A stretch of DNA of 29,432 nucleotides from a virus. The notes below the pieces were generated by a model. It made no database searches. It worked only from the letters and a program-made list of their open reading frames with translations, and was not told the origin of the DNA. This document shows, in pieces, positions 13,458 through 20,844 of this stretch. A program made the translations under genes and the position numbers. The stretch's first letter is position 1. Each line of letters opens with the position of its first letter. The DNA lies in the IMG/VR virus record IMGVR_UViG_3300042289_000372, positions 1-29,432 of that record; one strand, 5' to 3'.

Positions 13458-14905
13458 TGAAATATCTTGAACTGTTGCGCGCTAAGCGTGCAGAAATGGA
13501 AGAGCAGCGCGCTGCTCAAATCGCGGCGATGGAGTCGGTACTTGAGGCAGCTACGGCTGAATCACGTAGCGCACTTGAGCCAGAAGAAGAGGCACAAGCT
13601 ACAGAGCTTCGTTCCAGTGTTGCGACGATTGACGCTGAGCTTGCCAAGGTCGATGCGCAAATTGCCGACTTTGAGAAGATTGGTGAGCGTGCAGTTTCGG
13701 CTGCTAAGGCTCCACAAGTCATGAAGCAGGTTGCTACCGGCTTTGATGGTGACGTCCGTTACATGCGTCCGTCCGAGGCTCGTGACATTGCCCGCAAAGT
13801 CATCGACGATGCGAAGAACACTTCACATCTTCGTGATGATCAGCTTGAAAAGGTTGAGTCACTGTTGGGTCGTTCGGATGCGAACATCAACGGCGCTGAG
13901 CTTGCCAAGATGATCCTTGTTACTGAAACTGATGCCTACCGCTCGGCGTTTGCCAAGGCGACTTTGCAGACTCAGCCTGTGTTTACGTCGGATGAGGCGC
14001 AAGCGTTGATCCGTTTCAACGAGCTGCGTGCAGCGTCGTTGACGAACGCTTCGGGTGGTTTCGGTGTGCCTGTGTTGATCGACCCGACCGTGATCTTGAC
14101 GGCGCAAGGTTCGTTGAACCCATTCCGTCAAATCTCACGTGTTGAGACAATCACCACCAACATCTGGAAGGGTGTTAGCTCTGCCGGTGTGACCTGGTCG
14201 TTTGATGCTGAAGCGTCTGCGGTTTCTGATGACGCGGCAACGTTGGCGCAACCATCGGTTGACACGTACATGGCCCGCGGTTTCATTCCTTACTCGCTTG
14301 AAATTGGCGACGACTACCCCGATTTTGCGGGTCAGATGTCAATCTTGCTGACTGCTGGTTACGACGAGCTTCAAGCGTCGGCGTTTTGCACTGGTAACGG
14401 CACGACCGCTCCTCGCGGAATCTTGACGGCACTTGATGCAAACACGTTCTCTGAGGTCACACCTACTACTGACGGTGCTTTTGGCGCTGTTGATATTGCG
14501 AAGGTGTGGGGTCAGTTGCCTGACCGTTACAAGACCAACGCTACCTGGATGATGAATCATGACACGGGTAACGAAGTGTCGTCGTTCTCAACTTCGGGCC
14601 AAGGCTCCTTCTACACGGTTGACCTTTCACAAGGTAACGCACCGCAGTTGAAGGGACGTCCTGTCGCGTTCTCTAGCTACTTCCCCGATTTCACTGGTAC
14701 GACCGGCGCTAGCAACATTCTTGTTGTTGGTGACTTCCGTAACTATCTGATCGCGGATCGTGTCGGTATGACTGTTGAGCTTGTTCCACATCTTTTCGAT
14801 GTGACGAACAATCGTCCTACTGGTCAGCGTGGCTGGTTTGCACGTGCACGTGTTGGTGCTAACTCCATCAACGATTTGGGTTTCCGCGTTCTTCAGAACC
14901 AGTAA
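13457..14905 (+). CDS. Major capsid protein, HK97 fold with N-terminal delta domain
   Basis: A 482-residue capsid precursor. Residues 1-75 are a charged coiled coil (LRAKRAEMEEQRAAQ, EEEAQATELRSSVATID) that serves as the built-in scaffold; the protease just upstream would cut it off, probably in the region before residue 120. The mature part has the HK97 signs: GGFGVPVLIDPTVI, FRQISRVETITT, the E-loop strands, and near the end RNYLIADRVGMTVEL and RGWFARARVG. Its ATG overlaps the protease stop (TAATG). A strong terminator follows, which lets this gene be the most abundant late transcript end. Confidence 0.95.
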   Translation: MKYLELLRAKRAEMEEQRAAQIAAMESVLEAATAESRSALEPEEEAQATELRSSVATIDAELAKVDAQIADFEKIGERAVSAAKAPQVMKQVATGFDGDVRYMRPSEARDIARKVIDDAKNTSHLRDDQLEKVESLLGRSDANINGAELAKMILVTETDAYRSAFAKATLQTQPVFTSDEAQALIRFNELRAASLTNASGGFGVPVLIDPTVILTAQGSLNPFRQISRVETITTNIWKGVSSAGVTWSFDAEASAVSDDAATLAQPSVDTYMARGFIPYSLEIGDDYPDFAGQMSILLTAGYDELQASAFCTGNGTTAPRGILTALDANTFSEVTPTTDGAFGAVDIAKVWGQLPDRYKTNATWMMNHDTGNEVSSFSTSGQGSFYTVDLSQGNAPQLKGRPVAFSSYFPDFTGTTGASNILVVGDFRNYLIADRVGMTVELVPHLFDVTNNRPTGQRGWFARARVGANSINDLGFRVLQNQ

Positions 14906-14920
14906 CCCTTAGTTAGAACG

Positions 14921-14960
14921 CAGCTGGCGGCGTACCGCTTTCCGCCGCCAGCTGTTTCTC
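14921..14960 (+). terminator. Intrinsic terminator after the capsid gene
   Basis: CAGCTGGCGGCG (14921-14932) pairs perfectly with CGCCGCCAGCTG (14943-14954), a 12-base-pair GC-rich stem with a 10-base loop, followed by TTTCTC. It is the best terminator in the window. It ends the head operon or lowers expression of what follows. Confidence 0.85.
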
Positions 14961-14994
14961 ACCCATGAAAGCGAAATGTTGAAAGCGAGTTGTT

Positions 14995-15222
14995 ATGTCG
15001 TACAAGTTTGCTAATGCGCAGTCTGTTGTTTCTTGGAATGGTCTGCGTCTGCGTTTGAATCCGGGTGAGGTTTGGGCAGCGGATGATCCGTTTGTTCGTG
15101 CGAATCCGGGACTGTTTGCTGATGTGCCGCCGGTTGTTTGTTCGTCGGGGTCTGCGCCTGTGAGTCGGGTTGAGCAGGCGACGGCTATGCCTGGTGAGCG
15201 TCGGACGACTCGCCGTGGCTAA
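14995..15222 (+). CDS. Small protein following the capsid gene, unknown
   Basis: A 75-residue protein behind GAAAGCGAG (14981-14989). The first part looks like a small beta domain (SVVSWNGLRLRLNPGEVWAA), then DDPFVRANPGLF, and a Ser/Pro/Arg-rich tail (CSSGSAPVSRV; GERRTTRRG). Small genes after the capsid gene in actinophages are sometimes head decoration or connector-related proteins, and the N-terminal domain would suit that. It directly precedes, and overlaps by 8 bases, the glycosyltransferase gene; its Ser/Thr-rich tail could be a modification target, which is speculation. Confidence 0.6.
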   Translation: MSYKFANAQSVVSWNGLRLRLNPGEVWAADDPFVRANPGLFADVPPVVCSSGSAPVSRVEQATAMPGERRTTRRG

Positions 15223-16582
15223 CAAGGTTTGTTTGGCGTATGTGCGTGGTACGGATGTTTCCGATTCGTGGCATTCGTCTTGGTTTGATCAGATCAACTT
15301 TTTGCAGCAGGTCGACGGGATTCTTGACGGCGGCTTTATCCGTATGCGTTACGGCACCGGCGGAATTGTTGAGGCGCGTAACAAGGCTGTTGACGCGTTT
15401 ATGCAGACCGACGCTGACTGGCTGTGGTGGGTTGATACGGATATGGGCTTTGCGCCTGACACGGTTGTACGCCTTCTAGAGGTTGCTGATCCGGTTGAAC
15501 GCCCGATTGTTGGGGCTCTCTGTTTCGCGATGAAAGAGACTGGTCCTGACGGGTTTGGCGGCTATGTGACTGCGCCACGCCCAACGATCTTTGACTGGCG
15601 TGAGAATGCTCAGGGTCAGACGGGGTTTATGGGCCGGGTCGACTATATGGCGAACAGTGTTGTTCGTTGTGCGGCGACGGGTTCTGCGTGCGTTCTGATT
15701 CACCGGTCGGTGTTTGAGAAGCTTGGGCCGAATCCTTATAACCAGCTTTTTAACGAGTCGACTCAGACGATGCAGGGTGAGGACATGTCGTTTTGTGCGC
15801 GAGCACAGCAGGCAGGGTTCCCTGTCTACGTGCATACGGGTGTGCGTACGACGCATCATAAAGAGGTTTGGCTTTCGGAGTCTGACTATCTGGCCTGGTT
15901 TCAGCCGCCGCCTGCTACTGAAGGCGTAACGGTGATTGTGCCGGTGTTGAATCGTCCCGGCAACGTGCAGCCTTTGATGGAGTCATTGCAGGCGTCAACC
16001 GGGTTGGCTCAACTTTTGTTTGTTGTTGAGGAAGATGACAAAGCTGAGCGTGACGCACTTTTCCAGGCGGGCGCAGAGTATTTGCTTACGAAGCGTCGGA
16101 CGTTTGCTGAGAAAGTGAATGATGCTTGGGGGCAAGCACAAGGCGCGCCTTGGATCATGCTGGCTGGTGATGACGTACGTTTTCGTCCGGGTTGGCTGAA
16201 TCATGCGATGCACGTTGCACGTGTTTCTGGTGCTGACGTGGTTGGCACTAACGACTTGGGCAATCCGGCTGTGATCGCGGGCCGTCACGCGACGCACATG
16301 TTGTTGCGTAACGACTATGTGCGTGAGGTTGGCGGGTCGTGGGATGGTCCTGGCATTGTCTGCCATGAGGGTTACCGTCACAACTTTGTTGACAACGAGA
16401 TTGTTGAGGCTGCCCGGCAGCGTGGTGTTTGGGCACCGTCGCTTGGCGCGATCGTCGAACATCTGCACCCGGCATGGAATAAGAACACGCCGGATGATGT
16501 GTATGCGTTGGGCAACGAGTCGTATGAGTCGGACCGTGAACTGTTTGTGAGCCGTTTGGAGGCGCAACGTGTGGCTGTCTGA
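15215..16582 (+). CDS. Glycosyltransferase with two tandem GT-A domains
   Basis: A 455-residue protein from GTG 15215. Domain 1 (about 1-230): nucleotide-binding start VCLAYVRGTDVSDSW, conserved GGIVEARNKAVDAF, the metal motif WWVDTDMGF (D74-T-D76), and a GEDMSF segment (E189-D190) in the acceptor site. Domain 2 (about 237-420): a fresh family-2-like start VTVIVPVLNRPGNVQPLMESL, a GDD metal motif (318-320, IMLAGDDVRF), and EHLHP near 415-419. Both halves look complete, so it could add two sugars or be a fused relay enzyme. Virion glycosylation by phage-encoded transferases is known in mycobacteriophages. The gene sits between capsid and connector genes and overlaps the oxygenase gene by 14 bases. 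Confidence 0.85.
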   Translation: MANKVCLAYVRGTDVSDSWHSSWFDQINFLQQVDGILDGGFIRMRYGTGGIVEARNKAVDAFMQTDADWLWWVDTDMGFAPDTVVRLLEVADPVERPIVGALCFAMKETGPDGFGGYVTAPRPTIFDWRENAQGQTGFMGRVDYMANSVVRCAATGSACVLIHRSVFEKLGPNPYNQLFNESTQTMQGEDMSFCARAQQAGFPVYVHTGVRTTHHKEVWLSESDYLAWFQPPPATEGVTVIVPVLNRPGNVQPLMESLQASTGLAQLLFVVEEDDKAERDALFQAGAEYLLTKRRTFAEKVNDAWGQAQGAPWIMLAGDDVRFRPGWLNHAMHVARVSGADVVGTNDLGNPAVIAGRHATHMLLRNDYVREVGGSWDGPGIVCHEGYRHNFVDNEIVEAARQRGVWAPSLGAIVEHLHPAWNKNTPDDVYALGNESYESDRELFVSRLEAQRVAV

Positions 16583-17168
16583 CCCGTTTCCGCACGCAGT
16601 GTTTGACGGCCTGTTTGACGTCGGACTCCTTGACCGTGTGATTGAGGAGTTTCCGGCGACGGATGATCCGCGTTGGCAACGTTTCTCGAACGGTAATGAG
16701 CAGAAGCTTGCGGGTACGCCTGCGATGTTGTCGTCTGCTGCGGTCGAATATTTCGAGCAGCTTGCCGGGATGTCGGATTGGTTGTCTGATCTGACGGGGA
16801 TTCCTGAGCTGTCTATGGAGTTGATTGGTGGTGGGTATCATCTGATCCCGCCGGGTGGCAGGTTGGCGATGCACACCGACTTCAACAAGTCTCCTAAGAC
16901 TGGCCTGTTTCGTCGGTTGAACGTGTTGACGTATCTGAACTACGGCTGGACTGATGAGGGTGGCTGCCTGTATTTGGGCGCTAACCGTGAGGTGACGGTT
17001 GTGCCGGAGTATGGGCGCACCGCGATTTTCGAGACATCTGACGTGTCTTGGCATGGTCACCCGTTGCCTGCGGAACGTAACCGGTATTCGGTTGCTGCCT
17101 ATTTCTTTTCACCCGAACAGCCGGCCGGTTATCGGGCGGATCATTCGACAGTTTGGTTGGGCGAATAG
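16569..17168 (+). CDS. 2-oxoglutarate/Fe(II)-dependent oxygenase (prolyl-hydroxylase type)
   Basis: A 199-residue oxygenase. The iron ligands are H102-x-D104 (LAMHTDFNK) and a distal His at 162 (SWHGHP; H164 is the alternative); R172 (ERNRYSVAAYFF) would bind 2-oxoglutarate. Further family signs are LNVLTYLNYGW and GGCLYLG on the double-stranded beta-helix. Relatives hydroxylate Pro, Lys, Asp or small molecules. The GTG start lies inside the glycosyltransferase end and the stop overlaps the methyltransferase start, so the three enzymes are translated as one unit. It may create a hydroxyl group on a virion protein or glycan; the substrate cannot be read from sequence. Confidence 0.88.
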   Translation: MWLSDPFPHAVFDGLFDVGLLDRVIEEFPATDDPRWQRFSNGNEQKLAGTPAMLSSAAVEYFEQLAGMSDWLSDLTGIPELSMELIGGGYHLIPPGGRLAMHTDFNKSPKTGLFRRLNVLTYLNYGWTDEGGCLYLGANREVTVVPEYGRTAIFETSDVSWHGHPLPAERNRYSVAAYFFSPEQPAGYRADHSTVWLGE

Positions 17169-17662
17169 TGCATCCTGAGGCGTTTGACTTTGTCAAAGAG
17201 TGTGTGCATGAGCACGGACCGTTTACCGACGTTGTTGAGATCGGTGGCCGTGACGTTAACGGCAACGTCCGTAGCCTGTTTGGTGACGCCGCATATGTGA
17301 CAACAGATATTGCTGAAGGTCCGGGTGTTGATGTTGTGGTCAACGGCAAAGACTTTGTGCCCGCTACCGCACCGGATTGTGTTGTGTGTACTGAGGTGTT
17401 GGAGCATACGGCTGACGCTAAGGCGATTGTGGAGAACATGGCCAAGATGTTGCGGCCTGGTGGTGTCGGAATCATTACGTGTGCTGGTCCTGGCCGTCAT
17501 CCGCACAGTGCGATTGACGGCAACGCGTTGCAGCCTGGCGAGTTCTACGAAAACGTCGAGGGTGAGGACATTCTCCGTTGGGTTGATCCTTGGGTGTCGT
17601 TCACGTTGAACAGTCCGCAGGGTCGTGATACGCGGGTGATGTTTGTGAAGGGTGATGTCTAA
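17168..17662 (+). CDS. SAM-dependent methyltransferase, class I
   Basis: A 164-residue methyltransferase from GTG 17168, which overlaps the preceding TAG (TAGTG); TTG 17153 is a possible earlier start. Motif I is VVEIGGRDVNG (22-32), an acidic residue for the ribose follows at D47 (VTTDIAEG), motif IV-like TEVLEHT at 75-81, and LRPGG at 95-99. This is the Methyltransf_11 pattern, usually small-molecule or sugar O-methylation rather than DNA methylation; no DNA-methylase NPPY/DPPY motif is present. As third member of the modification cassette it may cap a sugar added by the glycosyltransferase. It ends in TAATG with the connector gene. Confidence 0.85.
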   Translation: MHPEAFDFVKECVHEHGPFTDVVEIGGRDVNGNVRSLFGDAAYVTTDIAEGPGVDVVVNGKDFVPATAPDCVVCTEVLEHTADAKAIVENMAKMLRPGGVGIITCAGPGRHPHSAIDGNALQPGEFYENVEGEDILRWVDPWVSFTLNSPQGRDTRVMFVKGDV

Positions 17663-18285
17663 TGGCTTATGCGTCGTTGACTGATTTGAAGTCGTGGTTG
17701 AAAATCGACGACTCTGAGGACGATGCGTTGTTGTCGTTGGCGTTGGCTAACGCTGAGTCTGCGATTGACCGTTATACGGAGCGGACGTTTGTGCTGTCGT
17801 CAACCCAGTCTGCGACTGCGCGCACGTATGGGACGCGTGTTGCGGGTGCTGTCTGGGTTGACGACATCGGTGACACGACGGGTCTGATTGTCAAGATTGA
17901 TGATAACGACAACGGCGTGTTTGAGACGACGTTGACGTTGGGTACGGATTTCGTGTTGGACCCGCCAACCGGCCAGTATCAGGCGGGCGGCGTGTGGCCG
18001 TCGACACGTATTCTGACGATTGGTAGCCGTCTGCTGCCTACCTTTTCGGAGTCGAATCGGCGTCGTGTCGAGGTGACTGCTAAATGGGGTTGGCCTCTCG
18101 TGCCGTCCGAGGTTCAGCTTGCAACCTTGTATCTGGCTGCTGACTTGTATCGTCGTAAGGACGCGCCGTTTGGTGTTATCGGCTGGGGTTCTGAGATGGG
18201 TGTTTCTCGGATTGGTTCTAATCCGATGAAGGCCGTCGCGGGCCTGTTGGAGCCGTACCGTAAGTCGATGGTTGTGGTCGCCTAA
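17662..18285 (+). CDS. Head-to-tail connector (HK97 gp6-like adaptor)
   Basis: A 207-residue adaptor that docks under the portal. The N-terminal helices match the gp6/phage-connector family: YASLTDLKSWLKIDDSEDDALL, then LALANAESAIDRYTERTF. A beta insert with a Ca-like DDNDNGVFE loop sits in the middle, and the C-terminal helix pair VPSEVQLATLYLAADLYRR closes the fold. It overlaps the methyltransferase and the next gene by one base each (TAATG). Confidence 0.85.
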   Translation: MAYASLTDLKSWLKIDDSEDDALLSLALANAESAIDRYTERTFVLSSTQSATARTYGTRVAGAVWVDDIGDTTGLIVKIDDNDNGVFETTLTLGTDFVLDPPTGQYQAGGVWPSTRILTIGSRLLPTFSESNRRRVEVTAKWGWPLVPSEVQLATLYLAADLYRRKDAPFGVIGWGSEMGVSRIGSNPMKAVAGLLEPYRKSMVVVA

Positions 18286-18725
18286 TGGACCTGGTCAAGC
18301 TACGTCAGGCGGTCGCAGAGCGGATCAAGATTGTTACGGGTCTGCGGACGTATGCGTATGCGCCGGATGCGTTTGACGCACCGTGCGCGATTGTCTACCC
18401 GGCCAACGACTATGTCGCTGACTATCACGTGACCTCTGGCGCTAACGGCCAGGTGCTGATCAACCTGATTGTTGTGTTGTTCTTGTCTAAGTCGACTGAT
18501 CGTGCGGCGCAGAACAAGATTGACGACTACGTGTCAGGTCAGATACAAGAGGCGATCGAGCAGGTTACGACTGCGCCTGATGGGTCGAGCGGGTCGAATC
18601 TTGGGTTGAACGATACGACGGTGTGGGTCACTGGGGCGTCTGGCATCAAAACATATGAGCCGTCTGCTGACCGAATCTTTTACGGCGTTGATTTCACGCT
18701 CCGTGTTATCCAAAGGAAGGGCTAG
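18285..18725 (+). CDS. Tail terminator / connector protein
   Basis: A 146-residue protein with the pattern of actinophage tail terminator proteins: an opening helix LVKLRQAVAERIKIVTGLRTY, a strand APCAIVYPANDY, a central hydrophobic strand pair GQVLINLIVVLFLSK, and a closing strand RIFYGVDFTLRVIQ. It would cap the tail tube and join it to the head. A head-completion (stopper) role cannot be excluded since no other gene here fills that place clearly. Confidence 0.6.
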   Translation: MDLVKLRQAVAERIKIVTGLRTYAYAPDAFDAPCAIVYPANDYVADYHVTSGANGQVLINLIVVLFLSKSTDRAAQNKIDDYVSGQIQEAIEQVTTAPDGSSGSNLGLNDTTVWVTGASGIKTYEPSADRIFYGVDFTLRVIQRKG

Positions 18726-18728
18726 CTA

Positions 18729-19463
18729 ATGGCCGCATATTCGCTGATTTCGCCAACTGCTCATGTTGGCGCTGTTGATCTGACCGCGTTTACTACGTCG
18801 ATGGATGTTTCGTTGAAAGCGAACGTTGCCGAGTCGACCACGTTCGGGTCTGCCGGATACGTCACCAAAGTCGTCGGTCTTGAAGATTCGGATTTCAGTT
18901 TTACGGTGAACCAGGATTTTGCGGCTGCTGGTGTTGGCACGTTGTTGCCGTCGTCGTCGGTGGGTTCGACGTATCCGGTGACGGTGTGTCCGTCGACTGG
19001 GTCTGCGTCTGGTGATCCTGCGGTGTTGTTGTCTGGTATTTGGACTGCCAGTACTCCGGTTGCTGGGTCGACTGGTGAACTGTCAACCGACACGCTGCCG
19101 TTTGCTGGTACTGCCCCGTTTGGTCGTGGCCAGTTGGCACACCCTTCTGCTGCACGTACCGCGACGGGTACCGGAAACGTGTTGACGATGACTGGGCCGA
19201 CTTCTGGTCAGACCTTGGTTGCGCACCTCCACGTGTTCAACGTGTCAGGCACAACACCGTCAATGACGGTAGCTGTGCAGTCTGCGACGCTGGTTGGGTT
19301 CGGTTCGCCCACTACACGCGCCACGTTTACCGCTGCGACCGGCGTTACGTCGGAACGCGTCGTTCTCGCCGGACCCGTCACAGACGGATTTTGGCGGGTC
19401 ACGTGGACAATTAGCGGCACTACGCCGTCGTTCACGTTTGCTGCCGCTATCGGCATCTACTAA
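18729..19463 (+). CDS. Major tail (tube) protein, copy 1, with C-terminal domain
   Basis: A 244-residue protein behind GGAAGGG (18715-18721). The first 130 residues resemble the next gene product: both start MAA-aromatic-x-L-x-SPT, share FTTS-[MI]-D, TTFGS-x-GY-x-T and x-NQDFA. This is the tail-tube type found in actinophages (a beta-barrel ring subunit). Residues about 135-244 form a second, beta-rich Ser/Thr domain absent from copy 2 (TGTGNVLTMTGPTSG, VAHLHVFNVSG, FWRVTWTISG), like the Ig-type or carbohydrate-binding decorations that stick out of phage tail tubes. Confidence 0.75.
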   Translation: MAAYSLISPTAHVGAVDLTAFTTSMDVSLKANVAESTTFGSAGYVTKVVGLEDSDFSFTVNQDFAAAGVGTLLPSSSVGSTYPVTVCPSTGSASGDPAVLLSGIWTASTPVAGSTGELSTDTLPFAGTAPFGRGQLAHPSAARTATGTGNVLTMTGPTSGQTLVAHLHVFNVSGTTPSMTVAVQSATLVGFGSPTTRATFTAATGVTSERVVLAGPVTDGFWRVTWTISGTTPSFTFAAAIGIY

Positions 19464-19486
19464 CCACACAATAGAAAGGCCAAACA

Positions 19487-19966
19487 ATGGCAGCCTTTAC
19501 ACTTCTTAGCCCTACGATCCTTGCCGGTGTCGCGTGGACCGGTACTGCTCCTGGCGGTACTTCGGCGCCGTCTGGCACGATCACATCTACGTCTGACCTT
19601 TCGCCGTTCACTACGTCGATCGACTTGGGCGAGGAGATCGCGACGAACGAGACAACCACATTCGGTTCCGGTGGCTACATCACACGTATCACTGGTCTGC
19701 GTTCGGCGTCGATCGGTTTGACGTTCAACCAGGATTTCGCGTCGTCACAGTTGGATTCAATCCTGTTTACGACCCTTGGTGGTGTGGGTGCGTCAATTTA
19801 CCTAGATATCAAGGCGACGTCGGCTTCACGTTCAGCGACTAACCCGTCATTCGTCTATCAGGCGATCATTACCGAGTTGATGCCGATTACGGGTGGTGTT
19901 GGTGACACTGCCGAGTTTTCGGTTAGCTGGGAGATCACCGGCCGGTTTGGACGTCTGACCAGCTAG
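19487..19966 (+). CDS. Major tail (tube) protein, copy 2
   Basis: A 159-residue paralogue of the preceding protein, with its own ribosome binding site AGAAAGG (19474-19480). It shares the tube motifs (DLSPFTTSIDLG, TTTFGSGGYITRITGL, FNQDFASSQL) and ends with a strand that looks like a complete tube domain (AEFSVSWEITGRFG). It lacks the C-terminal decoration domain and has a 20-residue insert near its start. Two adjacent tube genes suggest a tube made of two kinds of subunit, or one tube protein and one tail-end or initiator protein. Stop overlaps the next start (TAGTG). Confidence 0.75.
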   Translation: MAAFTLLSPTILAGVAWTGTAPGGTSAPSGTITSTSDLSPFTTSIDLGEEIATNETTTFGSGGYITRITGLRSASIGLTFNQDFASSQLDSILFTTLGGVGASIYLDIKATSASRSATNPSFVYQAIITELMPITGGVGDTAEFSVSWEITGRFGRLTS

Positions 19967-20436
19967 TGGTTGATGTTTATCGGGCTGATATTCGTGAGGC
20001 TCAGAAACTGTTGAAAGAGCTTGCCGACTTGGATGAGGCACGCGAGTTTAAGGCGGCGTTGGCTTGGTCTGCGGACAAGGTCATGTTTGCGGCGAAACGT
20101 AAGGTGCCTGTTGTTACGGGTACTGCACGTGCCGCGATCAAGTCGTCTGTTTCTAAGAACAGTGCGCAGGTGTATGTGAACCGGCGGGTTCCGATCTACT
20201 ACGGATGGTTGGATTTCGGTTCGCGTACACCGTCGCGTGTTGTGCGTCGTACGACGGGTGCGGGTGGTCGAGAGACTGGGCGTAGTGGTCCGTGGGCGAA
20301 CTCTGGCAAGGGTCCGCCCAACGGACGTTTCCTGTTCCCTGCGTTGGAAGAACAACGCGAAAACGTCAACCTGATTATGAGAGATGCGATTGATCGCATC
20401 GTAGAGAAAGCGGACAAGAATGTTACAGCAGGCTGA
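19966..20436 (+). CDS. HK97 gp10-like tail completion protein
   Basis: A 156-residue basic protein. The pattern LKELADLDEAREFKAALAWSADKVMFAAKRKVPVVTGTARAAIK is characteristic in parts of HK97 gp10 family members: a helix pair followed by the near-invariant VPVxTGxxRxxIK motif (about residues 48-60), then YYGWLDFGSRTP and a C-terminal PNGRFLFPAL helix. The protein joins head and tail. Its position after the tube genes rather than before them is a little unusual. Confidence 0.75.
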   Translation: MVDVYRADIREAQKLLKELADLDEAREFKAALAWSADKVMFAAKRKVPVVTGTARAAIKSSVSKNSAQVYVNRRVPIYYGWLDFGSRTPSRVVRRTTGAGGRETGRSGPWANSGKGPPNGRFLFPALEEQRENVNLIMRDAIDRIVEKADKNVTAG

Positions 20437-20701
20437 GATTGAGTTTTTGGACGGCACCAAGTCTGTGATACGTATTCTGCCGTACGACATGATCTGCTAT
20501 GAGCGGACGTCAAAGAAGCCGTTTGCGTCGAAAGATGGCGAGTTCTTTTTTGAGTCGGTGTTCATGTTGGCTTGGTTGGCGGCTTGTCGTGCAGGTCAGA
20601 CAACGATGACGTTTGACGCGTGGATGCAGACCGTCGCAACGGTCGACATGGATATGAGTACGGCCCCAAAAGAGTCCACGTCAACGGAGTTGTCGACCTG
20701 A
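20420..20701 (+). CDS. Tail assembly chaperone, short form (G-like)
   Basis: A 93-residue protein between tube and tape measure genes, the standard position of the G/T chaperones. It begins with a small beta region (AEIEFLDGTKSVIRILPYDMICYER) and continues with helices (FMLAWLAACRAG, TFDAWMQTVATVD). The frame carries a CCCAAAA slip site 30 bases before its stop, so some ribosomes make the longer GT product instead. It binds the tape measure protein during tail assembly and is absent from virions in known systems. Confidence 0.78.
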   Translation: MLQQAEIEFLDGTKSVIRILPYDMICYERTSKKPFASKDGEFFFESVFMLAWLAACRAGQTTMTFDAWMQTVATVDMDMSTAPKESTSTELST

Positions 20702-20835
20702 TCGCTGCGGTCGCGGTGAATCATTCGCTGTCGCCGCGTGACCTTGTCTGGTGTGCCGAGCATGCGCCTGACGTGTTTGAGGCGGTTGTCGGGTTCGCTG
20801 CCCGTGTTGCAAAAGAGCAGTCAAAGAAACGTTAG
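20420..20835 (+). CDS. Tail assembly chaperone, frameshifted GT fusion
   Basis: The long chaperone form: 84 residues read in the G frame up to AAA at 20669-20671, then 54 residues in the -1 frame (starting RVHVNGVVDLIAAVAVNH and ending AKEQSKKR), about 138 in total. The T part is helical (SPRDLVWCAEHAPDVFEAVV) and has no start codon of its own with a usable ribosome binding site after the slip site. A fixed ratio of G to GT is required for tail assembly in phage lambda and its relatives. The stop is followed at once by the tape measure gene. Confidence 0.78.
20665..20671 (+). other. Programmed -1 ribosomal frameshift site CCCAAAA
   Basis: In the G frame the codons read GCC CCA AAA GAG, so bases 20665-20671 form a canonical X-XXY-YYZ heptamer (C CCA AAA). 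After slipping back one base the next codon is AGA at 20671, and the new frame stays open to 20835. No strong downstream pseudoknot was seen; only a weak CAAC-GGA-GTTG stem lies about 12 bases on (20682-20692). Confidence 0.8.
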
Positions 20836-20844
20836 AGGTCTGTG

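Noticed and set aside
17168-17662. DNA methyltransferase of a restriction-protection system
   Set aside because: No NPPY/DPPY catalytic motif or target recognition domain; motifs fit a small-molecule or sugar methyltransferase.
18761-19155. Minus-strand open frames opposite the first tail tube gene
   Set aside because: No start signals, compositions dominated by Thr, Gln, Pro and Asp, and a clear tube gene on the plus strand.
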